Assembly: GCA_902797855.1 (NCBI GenBank)
Contig: CADBUI010000013.1
Location: forward strand, 1-55,021
DNA: 55,021 nt
DNA from: an uncultured Erysipelotrichaceae bacterium
GTDB taxonomy: Bacteria; Bacillota_I; Bacilli_A; RFN20; CAG-826
Reading direction: 5' to 3'
Below the pieces are notes generated by a model that saw only the letters and a list, made by a program, of their open reading frames with translations, did not search any database and was not told the origin of the DNA. Made by a program: the position numbers and the translations under genes. This document shows, in pieces, positions 1-8,704 of the stretch (its first letter is position 1; the number at the start of each line of letters is the position of its first letter).

Positions 1-2
1 CC

Positions 3-359
3 GGCCTCATATTTATAAAAGGTCTCAAAATTAAGTTATGGGATTATTCAGACCGCAAGGGGAATATCATGGGCATCATTTGTCCGTTGTTTTCTTTAAT
101 ATGGTTAGTAGTTGGCTCATTATACTATTTCCTATTGAATCCAGTTTTGGTGAAAGGCATATCTTGGATAAGCGAAAATCTTATCTATACATATTTTGTT
201 GGAGTGGTCATCGGTGCAATATTAGTTGACTTTGCTTATTCGGTTCATCTTGCTTCAAAGTTAAAACAATTTAAAGAATATAGCGATTTAAGATTCGAAG
301 ATTTTAAAAAAGAATTCAAAAAGAGAATCAAAGAAATAAGAAACAAAGATAGACTTTAA
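3..359 (+). CDS. Putative ABC-transporter-type membrane protein, CmpB family (5' truncated)
   Basis: The reading frame is open from base 3, so the gene begins before the window; the ATG at 69 is an internal Met. The frame reads KLWDYSDRKGNIMGIICP and then hydrophobic segments. The WDYS...N..G.ICP pattern, followed by a Trp-containing helix, a short loop and a last helix with an acidic residue (VDFAYSVHL), fits the C-terminal half of the 'putative ABC-transporter type IV' CmpB family (PF06541) as I remember it. Those are integral membrane proteins of unknown transport role. Two membrane segments are visible at about residues 26-46 and 60-82, followed by a Lys/Glu-rich cytoplasmic tail. The family call is from motif memory, and only the last 118 residues can be judged. 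Confidence 0.6.
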   Translation, partial: GLIFIKGLKIKLWDYSDRKGNIMGIICPLFSLIWLVVGSLYYFLLNPVLVKGISWISENLIYTYFVGVVIGAILVDFAYSVHLASKLKQFKEYSDLRFEDFKKEFKKRIKEIRNKDRL

Positions 360-412
360 TTTATTATTTCTCTGTGGCACTATTGTGACACACGTGCATG
401 TATATTATATAT

Positions 413-465
413 AGGACTATGTTCATTGTTGATGTCCCCCTAACTATTAACATCTATATAGTCCT
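413..465. repeat. Nested inverted repeat between genes
   Basis: AGGACTAT (413-420) is exactly complementary to ATAGTCCT (458-465), and inside it GATGT (431-435) pairs with ACATC (450-454). There is no U-run directly after it (TTCAAAAAAG follows), so it is a poor intrinsic terminator. It may be an RNA hairpin or a protein site between the CmpB-type gene and the next gene. Function unknown. Confidence 0.4.
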
Positions 466-520
466 TCAAAAAAGAATTACATAGCAATAACCCATTTCCA
501 TTTGTAAAATACAATAAACA

Positions 521-2077
521 ATGAAAGACGAATTTAACGAATTAAAGATTGTTAACGAGGATGAAAACCTCAATTTTGAGTTTGGTTCTACTCCAATAGA
601 AGAATCAGCCTCTTATTCTGATAATAGCGATAATCTTCGTGATGAACTTAACGATAATAAAGTTGAGAACTCTTCTAATAATAAAAAGAAAGAAGAAGAG
701 CGCAAAAAAGAGAATAAAAATAAGCAAGAAAATCACGACAATAAGCAAAGTAGTGGACATTCTGCCACAAGTGGAACTGTTGCTACAGCTGGAGCAGTCG
801 CTGCAGTTGCGGCATGTGTTGTCACAGGTATTGTAAGTGTAGGTGCAACTCCGCTTATCCCAGAAGTCCAAAATGCAAAATTTACATCTCAAGAAACAAG
901 TATTGCTTGCTCTTTTGATATTTCGACACCTACATACACAAACAAATACAAAATTAAACTATCTAATATTGATTTAGATTTCTCTAGTGAGCAAGACTGC
1001 GAAGTCGGCCATAACGATAAAGAATTCGTTAATTTAAAATCTTCAACCGAATATAACTTTGAAGTACTTAGGGGAGTTTTTGATCAAAATATCAACGACT
1101 ACTCGTTTGAATCTATTTATAACACCAATGTTTCGACATTAGATGCTTCTAAAGTTGCAACTATTTCGTATGACTCTTTAGGTAGAGAAGGCTCAATGAG
1201 CTCTATTGAAGTTGATAGATATAGTGAATATACACTTCCTCCATGTATCTTTATCCCAAATGATGATGAAATCTTTGATGGATGGAAGATAAATGGTGAA
1301 GGAGAAAATATCGCTCCTGGAACAAAAATCACTATTAGTGATAACACTACATTAGTTGCAGGTTGGACAAAACTTCCAACTCAACCAAAAGAATTTACCG
1401 CTGATTCTAGTATGTTCGAAAGCTTCCCAAGTCAAGCTTCTTCTGAGATTAGTGAAGTTACTGGTCTAATGGGACTAAATTTCCTTGTCCAAGAAGTCTA
1501 TTTTACAAGTTCAACCGCAACTCTTAATTTTGCTACTACTGGTGGATTTGTTTCTAACTCCACTCCATTTGGTGGAACAATTGCTAGTATTCAAGTAAAT
1601 ACCAGTAGCGTTCAAGCTGGAGATGTTGATTACACATTTGTTTATAGTGATGTCCCACTAACTCAAAAGACTACCGAAGGTGGTGAAACACATACCTTAG
1701 GTGTAGCTGCTGGTTCAAGTTATACCTTTAATTGCACAAAAGAAGATGCTAGATATTTCTGTCTTTCAGTACCGGAAGGTAATGTTGAAGCGGCTATTGA
1801 AAGCATGGTGTTTACATATAACGTTCCATATGTAGATCGTGAATTCAAAGTTACATTTGACGCTAATGGTGGTAGCGGATCGTTTGGTCCATACACAGTT
1901 AAAGACAAAAATAAAGAAGAGTTGCCTGATGCTTCTAGAATTGGATTTACCCCTCCTGATGGAGAGGAATTTGCTGGTTGGAAGATTAATGGTCAAGGTG
2001 ACACTTTAGCAGCAGGTACCGTAGTTGGTATTTCTTGTGATATTACTCTTGTCGCACAATGGGAAGCTGCGACTTAA
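521..2077 (+). CDS. Membrane-anchored surface protein with FN3-like region and two InlB/Flg_new-type repeats
   Basis: The 518-residue product has an acidic and Asn/Lys-rich N-terminus (1-82), one Ala/Val-rich membrane segment (about 85-113), then an extracellular part, so it is probably N-terminally anchored with its C-terminus outside. Residues about 115-205 look like a fibronectin-III-type fold (SSTEYNFEVLRGVF). Two repeats of the Listeria-Bacteroides (Flg_new/InlB B) kind follow: one at about 210-290 (FDGWKINGEGENIAPGT) and one at the C-terminus (FDANGGSG, FAGWKINGQGDTLAAGT, LVAQWE). Between them lies a beta-rich Ser/Thr domain with no recognised family. There is no LPXTG motif. No Shine-Dalgarno sequence precedes the start; TAAAAT (506-511) ends 9 bases before the ATG. 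Adhesion or matrix binding is plausible from the repeats but not shown. Confidence 0.75.
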   Translation: MKDEFNELKIVNEDENLNFEFGSTPIEESASYSDNSDNLRDELNDNKVENSSNNKKKEEERKKENKNKQENHDNKQSSGHSATSGTVATAGAVAAVAACVVTGIVSVGATPLIPEVQNAKFTSQETSIACSFDISTPTYTNKYKIKLSNIDLDFSSEQDCEVGHNDKEFVNLKSSTEYNFEVLRGVFDQNINDYSFESIYNTNVSTLDASKVATISYDSLGREGSMSSIEVDRYSEYTLPPCIFIPNDDEIFDGWKINGEGENIAPGTKITISDNTTLVAGWTKLPTQPKEFTADSSMFESFPSQASSEISEVTGLMGLNFLVQEVYFTSSTATLNFATTGGFVSNSTPFGGTIASIQVNTSSVQAGDVDYTFVYSDVPLTQKTTEGGETHTLGVAAGSSYTFNCTKEDARYFCLSVPEGNVEAAIESMVFTYNVPYVDREFKVTFDANGGSGSFGPYTVKDKNKEELPDASRIGFTPPDGEEFAGWKINGQGDTLAAGTVVGISCDITLVAQWEAAT

Positions 2078-2200
2078 TACATTGTTATATTAGTAATCAA
2101 AATAAATGTTACATTTAGTAGCGAAGAAAATAGCGATTATACAGTTAATAAAGATATAATCGTGAAATATAAAATTTCATAAAAATAAGGAGGCTATTTT

Positions 2201-3223
2201 ATGGAAAAGAAGAAAATTCTTAAAATCGTTGGTTGGGTTACGTTTGGACTATTTGCTGCGGCAGTAATAGTCTCATTCATATTCAACAAAAAGATCTTTG
2301 GAGCAGAGACAATATTTGTTCCAACTGAAGGTCAAGATGGATTTGTTAACTACATGATGAGTAGGGGTTTCCCAGCCATCATTCGTACAGTTCAAATCGT
2401 TGTGATCGCAGCTGCGGCAAGTATCATCTTGTCTTTACTTGCAAAGGTCACATTTGAATCAAAGAAGACAATTACAGTCACACTTTTATTACTTAATTTA
2501 CTTAAGTGGATTGTCGCAATTGCATCTGTCTTCTTTATTCTCGCTGCATGGGGAGCAGATACAACTATGATGCTCGCAAGCGCTGGTGTCTTAACACTCA
2601 TCATAGGTCTTGGTTCACAAGCCCTTGTTCAAGATATCCTTGCTGGTATCTTCATTGTCTTTGAAGGCGATTTCCAAGTTGGTGATATCGTTATCATTGA
2701 TGGTTGGAGAGGTACTGTTAAAGCGATTGGTATTAGAACAACCAAATTAGTGGACGCTGGTGGAAACATCAAAATCATTAATAACTCAGATATTCGTTCT
2801 ATCGTTAACCAAACTCAAGAACTCTCTGTCGCAAAATGTTATGTTGGCATCTCCTATGGAGATAGAATTGAAAAAGTTGAAAAAGTTATCGCTGATAATT
2901 TAGAACAAATTAAAGAAAAGATCCCAGCTATTGTTGAAGGACCTTTCTACAAAGGCGTTACTGAACTTGGTGAATCTTCAGTTAACTTATTATTTGTTGC
3001 TAAATGTAAAGAAAACGATATCTATCAAGTTCAACGTGATTTAAATAGAGAAATTAAGATTGTTTTTGATGACAATGACATCAACATTCCATTCCCACAA
3101 ATCACTGTTTCTTACGAAAAAGATAACGATAATTCTAAAGTTTCTAACAAAGTTAAAAATGTCGCCAACGAATTCGTTGAAGAACAAAAAGAAGTTTCTA
3201 AAGATATCGACGTCAGAAAATAG
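2201..3223 (+). CDS. mscS: Small-conductance mechanosensitive channel, MscS family
   Basis: The 340-residue protein releases solutes during hypo-osmotic shock if it behaves like its family. It has three to four hydrophobic segments (about 8-30, 55-80, 90-112 and the pore helix region 118-150). The MscS signature follows: GLGSQALVQDILAGIF, EGDFQVGDIV and DGWRGTVKAIGIRTTKL, with the beta domain (NNSDIRSIVNQTQ) and a cytoplasmic alpha/beta cage domain. The C-terminal 40 residues are a charged, Asn/Lys-rich tail. AAGGAGG sits about 9 bases before the ATG, supporting the start. A terminator hairpin follows directly, so it is probably transcribed alone. Confidence 0.93.
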   Translation: MEKKKILKIVGWVTFGLFAAAVIVSFIFNKKIFGAETIFVPTEGQDGFVNYMMSRGFPAIIRTVQIVVIAAAASIILSLLAKVTFESKKTITVTLLLLNLLKWIVAIASVFFILAAWGADTTMMLASAGVLTLIIGLGSQALVQDILAGIFIVFEGDFQVGDIVIIDGWRGTVKAIGIRTTKLVDAGGNIKIINNSDIRSIVNQTQELSVAKCYVGISYGDRIEKVEKVIADNLEQIKEKIPAIVEGPFYKGVTELGESSVNLLFVAKCKENDIYQVQRDLNREIKIVFDDNDINIPFPQITVSYEKDNDNSKVSNKVKNVANEFVEEQKEVSKDIDVRK

Positions 3224-3240
3224 TTTCTATACATATACTA

Positions 3241-3270
3241 AGTGGTGCTAAAAATTAGCATCACTTTTTA
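3241..3270 (+). terminator. Intrinsic terminator after mscS
   Basis: AGTGGTGCT (3241-3249) pairs with AGCATCACT (3257-3265) with one G-U pair and a seven-base loop, followed by a T-run. Confidence 0.85.
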
Positions 3271-3299
3271 TTTATTCTAAAAACGATTATCATTGAATT

Positions 3300-3812
3300 A
3301 TGAAAGTATCTTTATCTAACAGGTATAAAGTTGGGCGAATTATCGCTATTGTTGCTTTTTCACTTATTATGGCGGCCTTACTAACCGCAATCATAAGTGA
3401 TGGGGTTTTATTTGCTAGTCAAATATTTGGCTTCATCTTTGCCACACTTGCCTCTATTATGGCGTTTTTAATTGCTATTATCTTAATGGTTGTTAGCTGC
3501 GTGTTCATCTTTGGAGTCTATATTCTTTCTAACAATGGATTCTGGCCATATTCTTGGGCGACAAATGTCTTTAAAACAATAATCGCGGATTACCATATGA
3601 CTAGTGAACAACTACAAGTATTTATGATTATTAGAGTCGTTTTACTTGTTATATGTGCTTTAGGCTTCGTTCTTTCCATTATTGGAATATTCTTTAATAA
3701 GAAAAGTCCGCTTAAACTTCCTAAAGTATTTGATATATTAGCTTTAGTCTTTTCTATCTTAGGAGTGTTTAGCTCAATCATAATGATGATGATTATCAAT
3801 GTACTTGCTTAA
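3300..3812 (+). CDS. Hypothetical integral membrane protein
   Basis: The 170-residue protein has four predicted membrane segments at about 12-33, 42-70, 100-122 and 140-165, and almost no soluble part. I recognise no family. The stop codon is followed without a gap by the ATG of the esterase gene, so the two are translationally coupled and probably share a transcript with pepT. No clear ribosome-binding site precedes the start. A role linked to the downstream hydrolase and peptidase is possible, but nothing in the sequence specifies it. Confidence 0.7.
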   Translation: MKVSLSNRYKVGRIIAIVAFSLIMAALLTAIISDGVLFASQIFGFIFATLASIMAFLIAIILMVVSCVFIFGVYILSNNGFWPYSWATNVFKTIIADYHMTSEQLQVFMIIRVVLLVICALGFVLSIIGIFFNKKSPLKLPKVFDILALVFSILGVFSSIIMMMIINVLA

Positions 3813-4649
3813 ATGAATATCGGACCATTTAAAAAATACACAAAAGAACCTAATGATATATGTTATGGCTCTATATATACCTATGAGGTAAGTTTACCTA
3901 TTTTTTATTATAAAAAGAGGACAGTTAGACTTTATCTTCCAGAAGACTATGATAAAAATAAGTCATATCCATTACTTGTAATGGCGGATGGACAAAATAT
4001 CGTCGATAAATATACCTCAGCTTATGGAGCCTGGGAAATAGATAAAAGACAGCATGAATTAATTAAGGAAGGCTATCCTTCTTTTATTGTTTTAGGAATT
4101 GATTGCCCAGTAGGCATTAAAGAAAGAGCCTTAGAATATTCTTTCCCTTTTATGAAAATGAACAAAAAAGAAGAAGGGAAAGAGTTAAATAAAGCTGATT
4201 TAAAATTTGAATCGCATCTATTATTTAATTACATAGTGGATAAACTCATTCCATTGGTGAAGAAATATTTTAAGATTAGTGAAATCGCTAGTGGTGGTTC
4301 CTCGATGGGAGGAGTCTTTTCTTTAGCTTTGTTAACTTCTTATCCAGAAGTATTTTCCACAGCCTTATCATTTTCTCCAGCCTATTTTTTATATAATAAA
4401 AAGACACTTGATGAATACATGGATAAAGCCATAACTAAAATAGACAAGAATCATAAATTCTTTTTCTATGTTGGTGGTGTTAACTTTGAATCTAAATTTG
4501 TAAATAGATGCGTTTTAATGAATAACTATTTAGTTAATAAGGGATATAATACTAAACTAGTGATCGATGAAAGTGGTGAACATAATGAAGCTACTTGGTC
4601 GTCTCACTTTAACGAAGCTATTAGATATTGGCTTAGAAAGGATAAATAA
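3813..4649 (+). CDS. Alpha/beta-hydrolase, putative esterase (esterase-D/Fes-like)
   Basis: The 278-residue cytoplasmic hydrolase carries a nucleophile elbow G-S-S-M-G with the catalytic Ser at residue 164, an upstream MADGQN motif typical of the PF00756 'putative esterase' family, and a C-terminal GEHNEATW segment likely to supply the catalytic His. No signal peptide is seen. It starts on the base after the stop of the preceding membrane protein and its stop overlaps the ATG of pepT (TAATG), so it sits in the middle of a tight operon. The family usually acts on carboxyl esters (S-formylglutathione, siderophore esters, acyl glycans). The substrate here is not evident. Confidence 0.85.
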   Translation: MNIGPFKKYTKEPNDICYGSIYTYEVSLPIFYYKKRTVRLYLPEDYDKNKSYPLLVMADGQNIVDKYTSAYGAWEIDKRQHELIKEGYPSFIVLGIDCPVGIKERALEYSFPFMKMNKKEEGKELNKADLKFESHLLFNYIVDKLIPLVKKYFKISEIASGGSSMGGVFSLALLTSYPEVFSTALSFSPAYFLYNKKTLDEYMDKAITKIDKNHKFFFYVGGVNFESKFVNRCVLMNNYLVNKGYNTKLVIDESGEHNEATWSSHFNEAIRYWLRKDK

Positions 4650-5848
4650 TGACGCTTTTAGATAGATTTATAAATTATGTAAAGATTGATACAAAATCTA
4701 ATGAAGATAGTGAATCCACTCCTAGTAGTAAAAATCAATTTGATCTACTTAATCTACTTAAAAAAGAATTAACGGAGATGGGTGTTTCTAATGAACTTGA
4801 TGAATATGGTAGGTTATATGCCTATATTCCAGGAAATGAAAAGTATGATGCAATTGGGGTATGTGCTCACGTGGATACTGCAAGTGAATGCTCAGGAAAA
4901 GATGTTAAACCTCAAGTAATCAAAAACTATGACCTAAGCGATATTAAATTAGGTAATAGTGGACTTATCCTATCACCAAAAGAATATAAAAAGCTCAACG
5001 AACTAAAAGGTAAAACTATTATCACTACTGATGGAAGTACACTTTTAGGAGGAGACGACAAAGCTGGTGTAGCGATTATTATGGATGCTATTGTAGCACT
5101 AGTTAAATCTTCAAAAGATTCTCATCGCCCAGTTTCTATTTTATTTACTCCTGATGAAGAAATTGGTCGTGGAGCGGAACATTTTAATAAAGATAAATTC
5201 AAGGCAAAATTCGCTTACACAATTGATGGAGATGATCCAAAATATATTTCAATTGAAAACTTCAATGCTAAATCATTAAGTGTTGAAGTAGTTGGTAAAT
5301 CAATCCATCCAGGAGATGCTAAAGATGTTATGATTAACGCTATTTTAGTGCTTAATCATTTTGTATCTCTACTTCCTAAAGATATGGTTCCATCTAAAAC
5401 AAGTGGAAGAGAGGGATTTAACCACATTGTCTATATTAATGGCGAAGTTGAAAAAGCTAACGCTCAATATATTTTAAGAAACCACGATAAAGACATTTTA
5501 GAAAAGCAAGTTCGCGATTTTGAAAAGGCAAAAGAATTAACTCTTAAAGAATATCCAGGAGCGATTATTAATCTAAAAGTCAAAGATCAATACCGAAATA
5601 TGATTGAGATCATTAAAGATAATCCTGAATGTAAAAAACATATTGAAAAAGTCTATAACAAACTCGGTCTTTATTTTGAATATGATCCAATTAGAGGCGG
5701 CACTGATGGAGCGACTTTCTCCTTTAAAGGTGTACCTTGTCCAAACCTTGGAACCGGTTCATATAATCATCATGGCCGATACGAATATGCGGTTTTAGAA
5801 GAGATGGAACTTCTTGTTAAGATAGTCAAAACCATCTTCGAAATCTAA
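4649..5848 (+). CDS. pepT: Peptidase T (tripeptide aminopeptidase)
   Basis: This is an M20-family zinc aminopeptidase that removes N-terminal residues from tripeptides in the cytoplasm. Length (399 residues) is normal. The metal and catalytic motifs are all present: CAHVDTASE (His74), DGSTLLGGDDKAG, TPDEEIGRGAEHF and the late GGTDGATFSFKGVPCPNLG, plus the dimerisation part in the middle. It overlaps the esterase stop by two bases and is the last gene of the 3300-5848 operon. Peptide use fits a fastidious gut organism. Assignment to PepT rather than other M20 peptidases is firm because of the DGSTLLGGDDKAG motif. Confidence 0.95.
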   Translation: MTLLDRFINYVKIDTKSNEDSESTPSSKNQFDLLNLLKKELTEMGVSNELDEYGRLYAYIPGNEKYDAIGVCAHVDTASECSGKDVKPQVIKNYDLSDIKLGNSGLILSPKEYKKLNELKGKTIITTDGSTLLGGDDKAGVAIIMDAIVALVKSSKDSHRPVSILFTPDEEIGRGAEHFNKDKFKAKFAYTIDGDDPKYISIENFNAKSLSVEVVGKSIHPGDAKDVMINAILVLNHFVSLLPKDMVPSKTSGREGFNHIVYINGEVEKANAQYILRNHDKDILEKQVRDFEKAKELTLKEYPGAIINLKVKDQYRNMIEIIKDNPECKKHIEKVYNKLGLYFEYDPIRGGTDGATFSFKGVPCPNLGTGSYNHHGRYEYAVLEEMELLVKIVKTIFEI

Positions 5849-5923
5849 AAATAACTGATTTGTTGCTATTTTTTCTTGAAATTTTAGATTTCAATTTTAT
5901 AATAACTAGCGAGGTATATTTTT

Positions 5924-7021
5924 ATGGAAAATAAGAAAAAAATTCGAGTTTCAGAAATTCTCCTAATTGCAGTGGTGGTTTTGCTCGGATTAGCTGTTTT
6001 ATGTTTCTTTGTTTTCAAAAAGAGCAGCTTTGCTTTATTTGATTTAGCTAATTCCTTTGCACTTCCAACTCTTACATTAGGTCTTGCTGGAGATTTATCT
6101 AGTTTTGATAGTCTCGCTAAGATTTTATCTGTTATTTTAAGTGTCTTTGCTTGCTCATCAATTCTTGCTGCAATTGTTGTTAGCATTGTTGCACTTGCCA
6201 AAAAGAAAGGTCGTGCTGTATTTTCAGCTCTTGGCTTAATTGTTGCAAGCCTTGCTCTTGTTTATGGTGCTGCTTTAATCATCACAAACATTGATACAGT
6301 TACATCAAACAAATTATTCTATGCTCTACTTTTAGTTGCTGGAATCTTTGTTGCTCTTCTTTATGGCACATCATTTGTTGCTCTTCTTGATGCTCTTAGA
6401 GGTCACGCTTTCCTTGAAGAAGCTGCCCCAGTAGCAAAAGAAGAAAAAGAGGAAGAAAAACCAGTCGAAGAAGAAAAGGTTGAAGAACCAGTTAAAGAAG
6501 AACCTGCACCAGCACCTGTTGAAGAAAAGGTTGAAGAACCTGTTAAAGAAGAACCACTTCCAGAACCAGTTAAAGAAGAACCAGCTCCAGAAGTAGTTCC
6601 TGAAGTTGAAGAAGACGCTCAAGGTGGTTTCAATGGTCGTAAGATTGAACGTGTTCCATTTGAAGATAAAGTTCGTAGAGCAGATCGCGACTTAAAAGAT
6701 AAATATGATGACTTAAAAGCTTATGCCTTAAGTTATGGTATTAAGAGCAGAATCTCAGTTGATGGCGATTCCTTCAGATTACATAAAGTTATGTATATGA
6801 TGATTACCATTGCTGGTAAGAAGATGAAAGTTTATTTTAAACTTGATCCTGCTCAGTTTAAAGATTCACCTGTCCCAGTAAGAGATAGTAGTGAAGTTAA
6901 GAAATACGCAGAAGTTCCTGCTCAACTTGATGTTAGAAGTGAATTATCACTTAAACGTGCTAAAGCTCTCCTTGATCAAGTAATGCAAGAAGCTGGTATT
7001 GCTAAAGAAGAATCTAAATAG
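5924..7021 (+). CDS. Membrane protein with Glu/Pro/Lys repeat linker and conserved C-terminal domain of unknown function
   Basis: The 365-residue protein has three or four membrane segments in the first 165 residues, then a low-complexity linker (about 166-230) made of repeated EEKVEEPVKEEP units, then a soluble domain of about 120 residues. The soluble domain includes YDDLKAYALSYGIKSRIS, KKMKVYFKLDPAQFKDS and SLKRAKALLDQ. I remember similar domains at the end of many Firmicutes membrane and zinc-ribbon proteins, without a known function. GCGAGG about 10 bases upstream of the ATG supports the start. A bidirectional terminator follows. Confidence 0.8.
   Translation: MENKKKIRVSEILLIAVVVLLGLAVLCFFVFKKSSFALFDLANSFALPTLTLGLAGDLSSFDSLAKILSVILSVFACSSILAAIVVSIVALAKKKGRAVFSALGLIVASLALVYGAALIITNIDTVTSNKLFYALLLVAGIFVALLYGTSFVALLDALRGHAFLEEAAPVAKEEKEEEKPVEEEKVEEPVKEEPAPAPVEEKVEEPVKEEPLPEPVKEEPAPEVVPEVEEDAQGGFNGRKIERVPFEDKVRRADRDLKDKYDDLKAYALSYGIKSRISVDGDSFRLHKVMYMMITIAGKKMKVYFKLDPAQFKDSPVPVRDSSEVKKYAEVPAQLDVRSELSLKRAKALLDQVMQEAGIAKEESK
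6428..6612 (+). repeat. In-frame tandem repeat coding for EEPVKEEP-type units
   Basis: GAAGAACCAGTTAAAGAAGA-like units recur several times with small changes and encode the charged linker of the membrane protein at 5924-7021. Such repeats can change in copy number. Confidence 0.75.
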
Positions 7022-7033
7022 TATTTAGATAAT

Positions 7034-7067
7034 GAAAAAGTGTTAGGCTCACCACCTAACACTTTTC
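7034..7067. terminator. Bidirectional terminator between convergent genes
   Basis: GAAAAAGTGTTAGG pairs with CCTAACACTTTTC around a seven-base loop. It lies between the 5924-7021 gene and the convergent degV-family gene and can serve both. Confidence 0.85.
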
Positions 7068-7070
7068 ATA

Positions 7071-7931
7071 TTAATTAACTCTTCGTTTTCCCTTATAGAA
7101 ACAAGCTAATAATCCAGGTCCTGTATGAGCACCGACAATTGGTCCCATAAAATGAATCTTGATATCTTTAAATGGAATTTCTTTAAGTAATTCTTCTTTT
7201 AAGGAAAGTGCTCCATCTAAATTATCCGCATGACAAATATATAATTCTTCATTTTCTGGATTAAGCGACATATGTTTGATCATTTCAATATATGCTTTTT
7301 TAGCAGCTTTTTCTCCGCGAACTTTTTTCACTACTCTTAAGTGTCCATCTAAATCACAATCTAGTATTGGATTAATAAGTAGCATATTCCCAAATAATGC
7401 TTGAGCTTTAGATAATCTTCCACCTCTAGCAAAATAAGTTAATGTGTTAGTGGTGTAGAAAGTATTAACGTTTAGCACCATATCTTCAATATGCTTGACA
7501 GCATCAGCAAATGACACACCTTCTTCTTGGAGTTTAAGTGCTTCTTTAACTAGGATAAATAAGCCCACAGAAGCCATCTTTGAATCAATAACAGCAAGTT
7601 CTACACCTAAATCATCTTTAACTGAAATAGCATTATCAATTGTGGCGGATAATCCTTTTGTAAGTGAAATATGAATAATTGGAAGATGTTCCTTTGCTTC
7701 TATTTCCTTGAAATAAAGCTTAAAATCATTTGGATTTATTTGACTTGTTTTATAATTAACCCCTTTTCTCATAGCTTCATAAAATCTTTTAAGGGATTCT
7801 TCTTTCATATCATCAACGAAGATGTTTTCTCCATCCGTGTAATTAAATGAAATATGGTATACGCCTAGATTATCAAGTTCTAAGGCGGTTGTATCACAGG
7901 ATGAATCAACACTTATGACAAATTTTTTCAT
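7071..7931 (-). CDS. DegV family fatty-acid-binding protein
   Basis: The 286-residue protein has the DegV start pattern FVISVDSSCDTT, the YKTSQINPNDF Ser/Gln motif, and the GRLSKAQALFGNMLLINPIL and IVGAHTGPGLL motifs. DegV/FakB proteins bind a fatty acid and present it to the kinase FakA for phospholipid synthesis. Whether this one is a true FakB cannot be told from sequence alone. I place the start at the ATG of MKKFV because AAGGAG lies 9 bases upstream; the longer frame would need a TTG start inside the ribosome-binding site. It is convergent with 5924-7021 and divergent from the XRE regulator. Confidence 0.9.
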   Translation of the reverse strand: MKKFVISVDSSCDTTALELDNLGVYHISFNYTDGENIFVDDMKEESLKRFYEAMRKGVNYKTSQINPNDFKLYFKEIEAKEHLPIIHISLTKGLSATIDNAISVKDDLGVELAVIDSKMASVGLFILVKEALKLQEEGVSFADAVKHIEDMVLNVNTFYTTNTLTYFARGGRLSKAQALFGNMLLINPILDCDLDGHLRVVKKVRGEKAAKKAYIEMIKHMSLNPENEELYICHADNLDGALSLKEELLKEIPFKDIKIHFMGPIVGAHTGPGLLACFYKGKRRVN

Positions 7932-8004
7932 AACTTTTCTCTCCTTTAGCAACTAAATTAAAAATCATGTATAATTTTTATGCACTGAACTTGTCAGAAT
8001 TATT

Positions 8005-8043
8005 TTGTAGAGAAGTTCTTGTTGCGCTCCACAAATTGTAGAG
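8005..8043. promoter_or_regulatory. Repeated motif and near-palindrome in front of the XRE regulator
   Basis: TTGTAGAG occurs at 8005-8012 and again at 8036-8043. The second copy is the right half of a near-palindrome, CTCCACAAATTGTAGAG (8027-8043). The second copy overlaps a possible -35 (TTGTAG, 8036-8041), 16 bases before TAATAA (8058-8063). This is the usual layout of an autoregulatory XRE operator, but that is inference. Confidence 0.4.
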
Positions 8044-8077
8044 TAAGATATTTAAGGTAATAAATAAGGCACTTGTT

Positions 8078-8680
8078 ATGGAAGATTTAAATAATATATT
8101 CGCTACTAACTTAGTAGAATTAAGAAAGCTTAATAACCTCACTCAGTTAGAACTTGCCGATAAACTTGGATATAGTGATAAAAATATTTCTAAGTGGGAG
8201 AATGGTTTAGCTATTCCTTCTGCTGATATTCTTTTAGAAATGAGTAGATACTTTAATGTTAGTGTCGATTATTTACTTACTGAACACACTGAAGACGAAA
8301 AGAAAGAAGTTAATAAGTCTCACCATAAATCAATCAGAAACAAAGTTCTTATTACTGGTTTAGCAATTCTTTGCGTGTGGCTTGTTGCACTTCTTGTCTT
8401 TATGTCTATTTTTAGCAGTGTATCTAATGCTTGGATAGCTCTTCTATATGGTTTCCCAGCTTCTGCTATTGTCGCAATTGTCTTTATCCCACTTTGGTTT
8501 AAGATTAGACCTTATCTATTTATCTCAATCTCTATGTTGGTCTGGACTTTACTTGCATCAGTCTATCTCACCGTAACCTTTATATTAGGATTTGATAATT
8601 ATTATTGGCTGATGTTCCTTCTTGGAATTCCTCTCCAACTTGCGATAATCCTCTGGTCACAGTTCAAAGTTCACAAATAA
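8078..8680 (+). CDS. XRE-family transcriptional regulator with C-terminal membrane domain
   Basis: Residues about 10-65 form a Cro/CI-type helix-turn-helix (LTQLELADKLGYSDKNISKWENG, split over two helices, then PSADILLEMSRYFNVSVDYLL). After a short charged linker come four membrane segments (about 90-112, 118-140, 145-165 and 172-195). Membrane-linked XRE regulators of this type are common in Firmicutes and may sense envelope stress or control a neighbouring transporter; no target is obvious here. The gene is monocistronic, with a strong terminator behind it and a repeated motif in front that may be its own operator. Confidence 0.88.
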   Translation: MEDLNNIFATNLVELRKLNNLTQLELADKLGYSDKNISKWENGLAIPSADILLEMSRYFNVSVDYLLTEHTEDEKKEVNKSHHKSIRNKVLITGLAILCVWLVALLVFMSIFSSVSNAWIALLYGFPASAIVAIVFIPLWFKIRPYLFISISMLVWTLLASVYLTVTFILGFDNYYWLMFLLGIPLQLAIILWSQFKVHK

Positions 8681-8704
8681 AAAGACCTTATGGTCTTTTT
8701 TTTA
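8680..8704. terminator. Intrinsic terminator after the XRE gene
   Basis: AAAAGACC and GGTCTTTT flank a TTAT loop, followed by a T-run. The stop codon of the convergent methyltransferase-like gene lies inside the T-run. Confidence 0.9.

Noticed and set aside
38-229. A 63-residue frame at the left end
   Set aside because: The frame from base 3 gives a better continuous membrane protein with CmpB-family motifs running to 359; the other frame is its shadow.
605-892. Cys-rich minus-strand frame
   Set aside because: It is the complement of Lys/Glu/Ala-rich codons of the surface protein, with no ribosome-binding site; an artefact of composition.
6371-6622. Phe/Trp-rich minus-strand frame
   Set aside because: It mirrors the GAA/CCA-rich repeat linker of the membrane protein; no gene signal.
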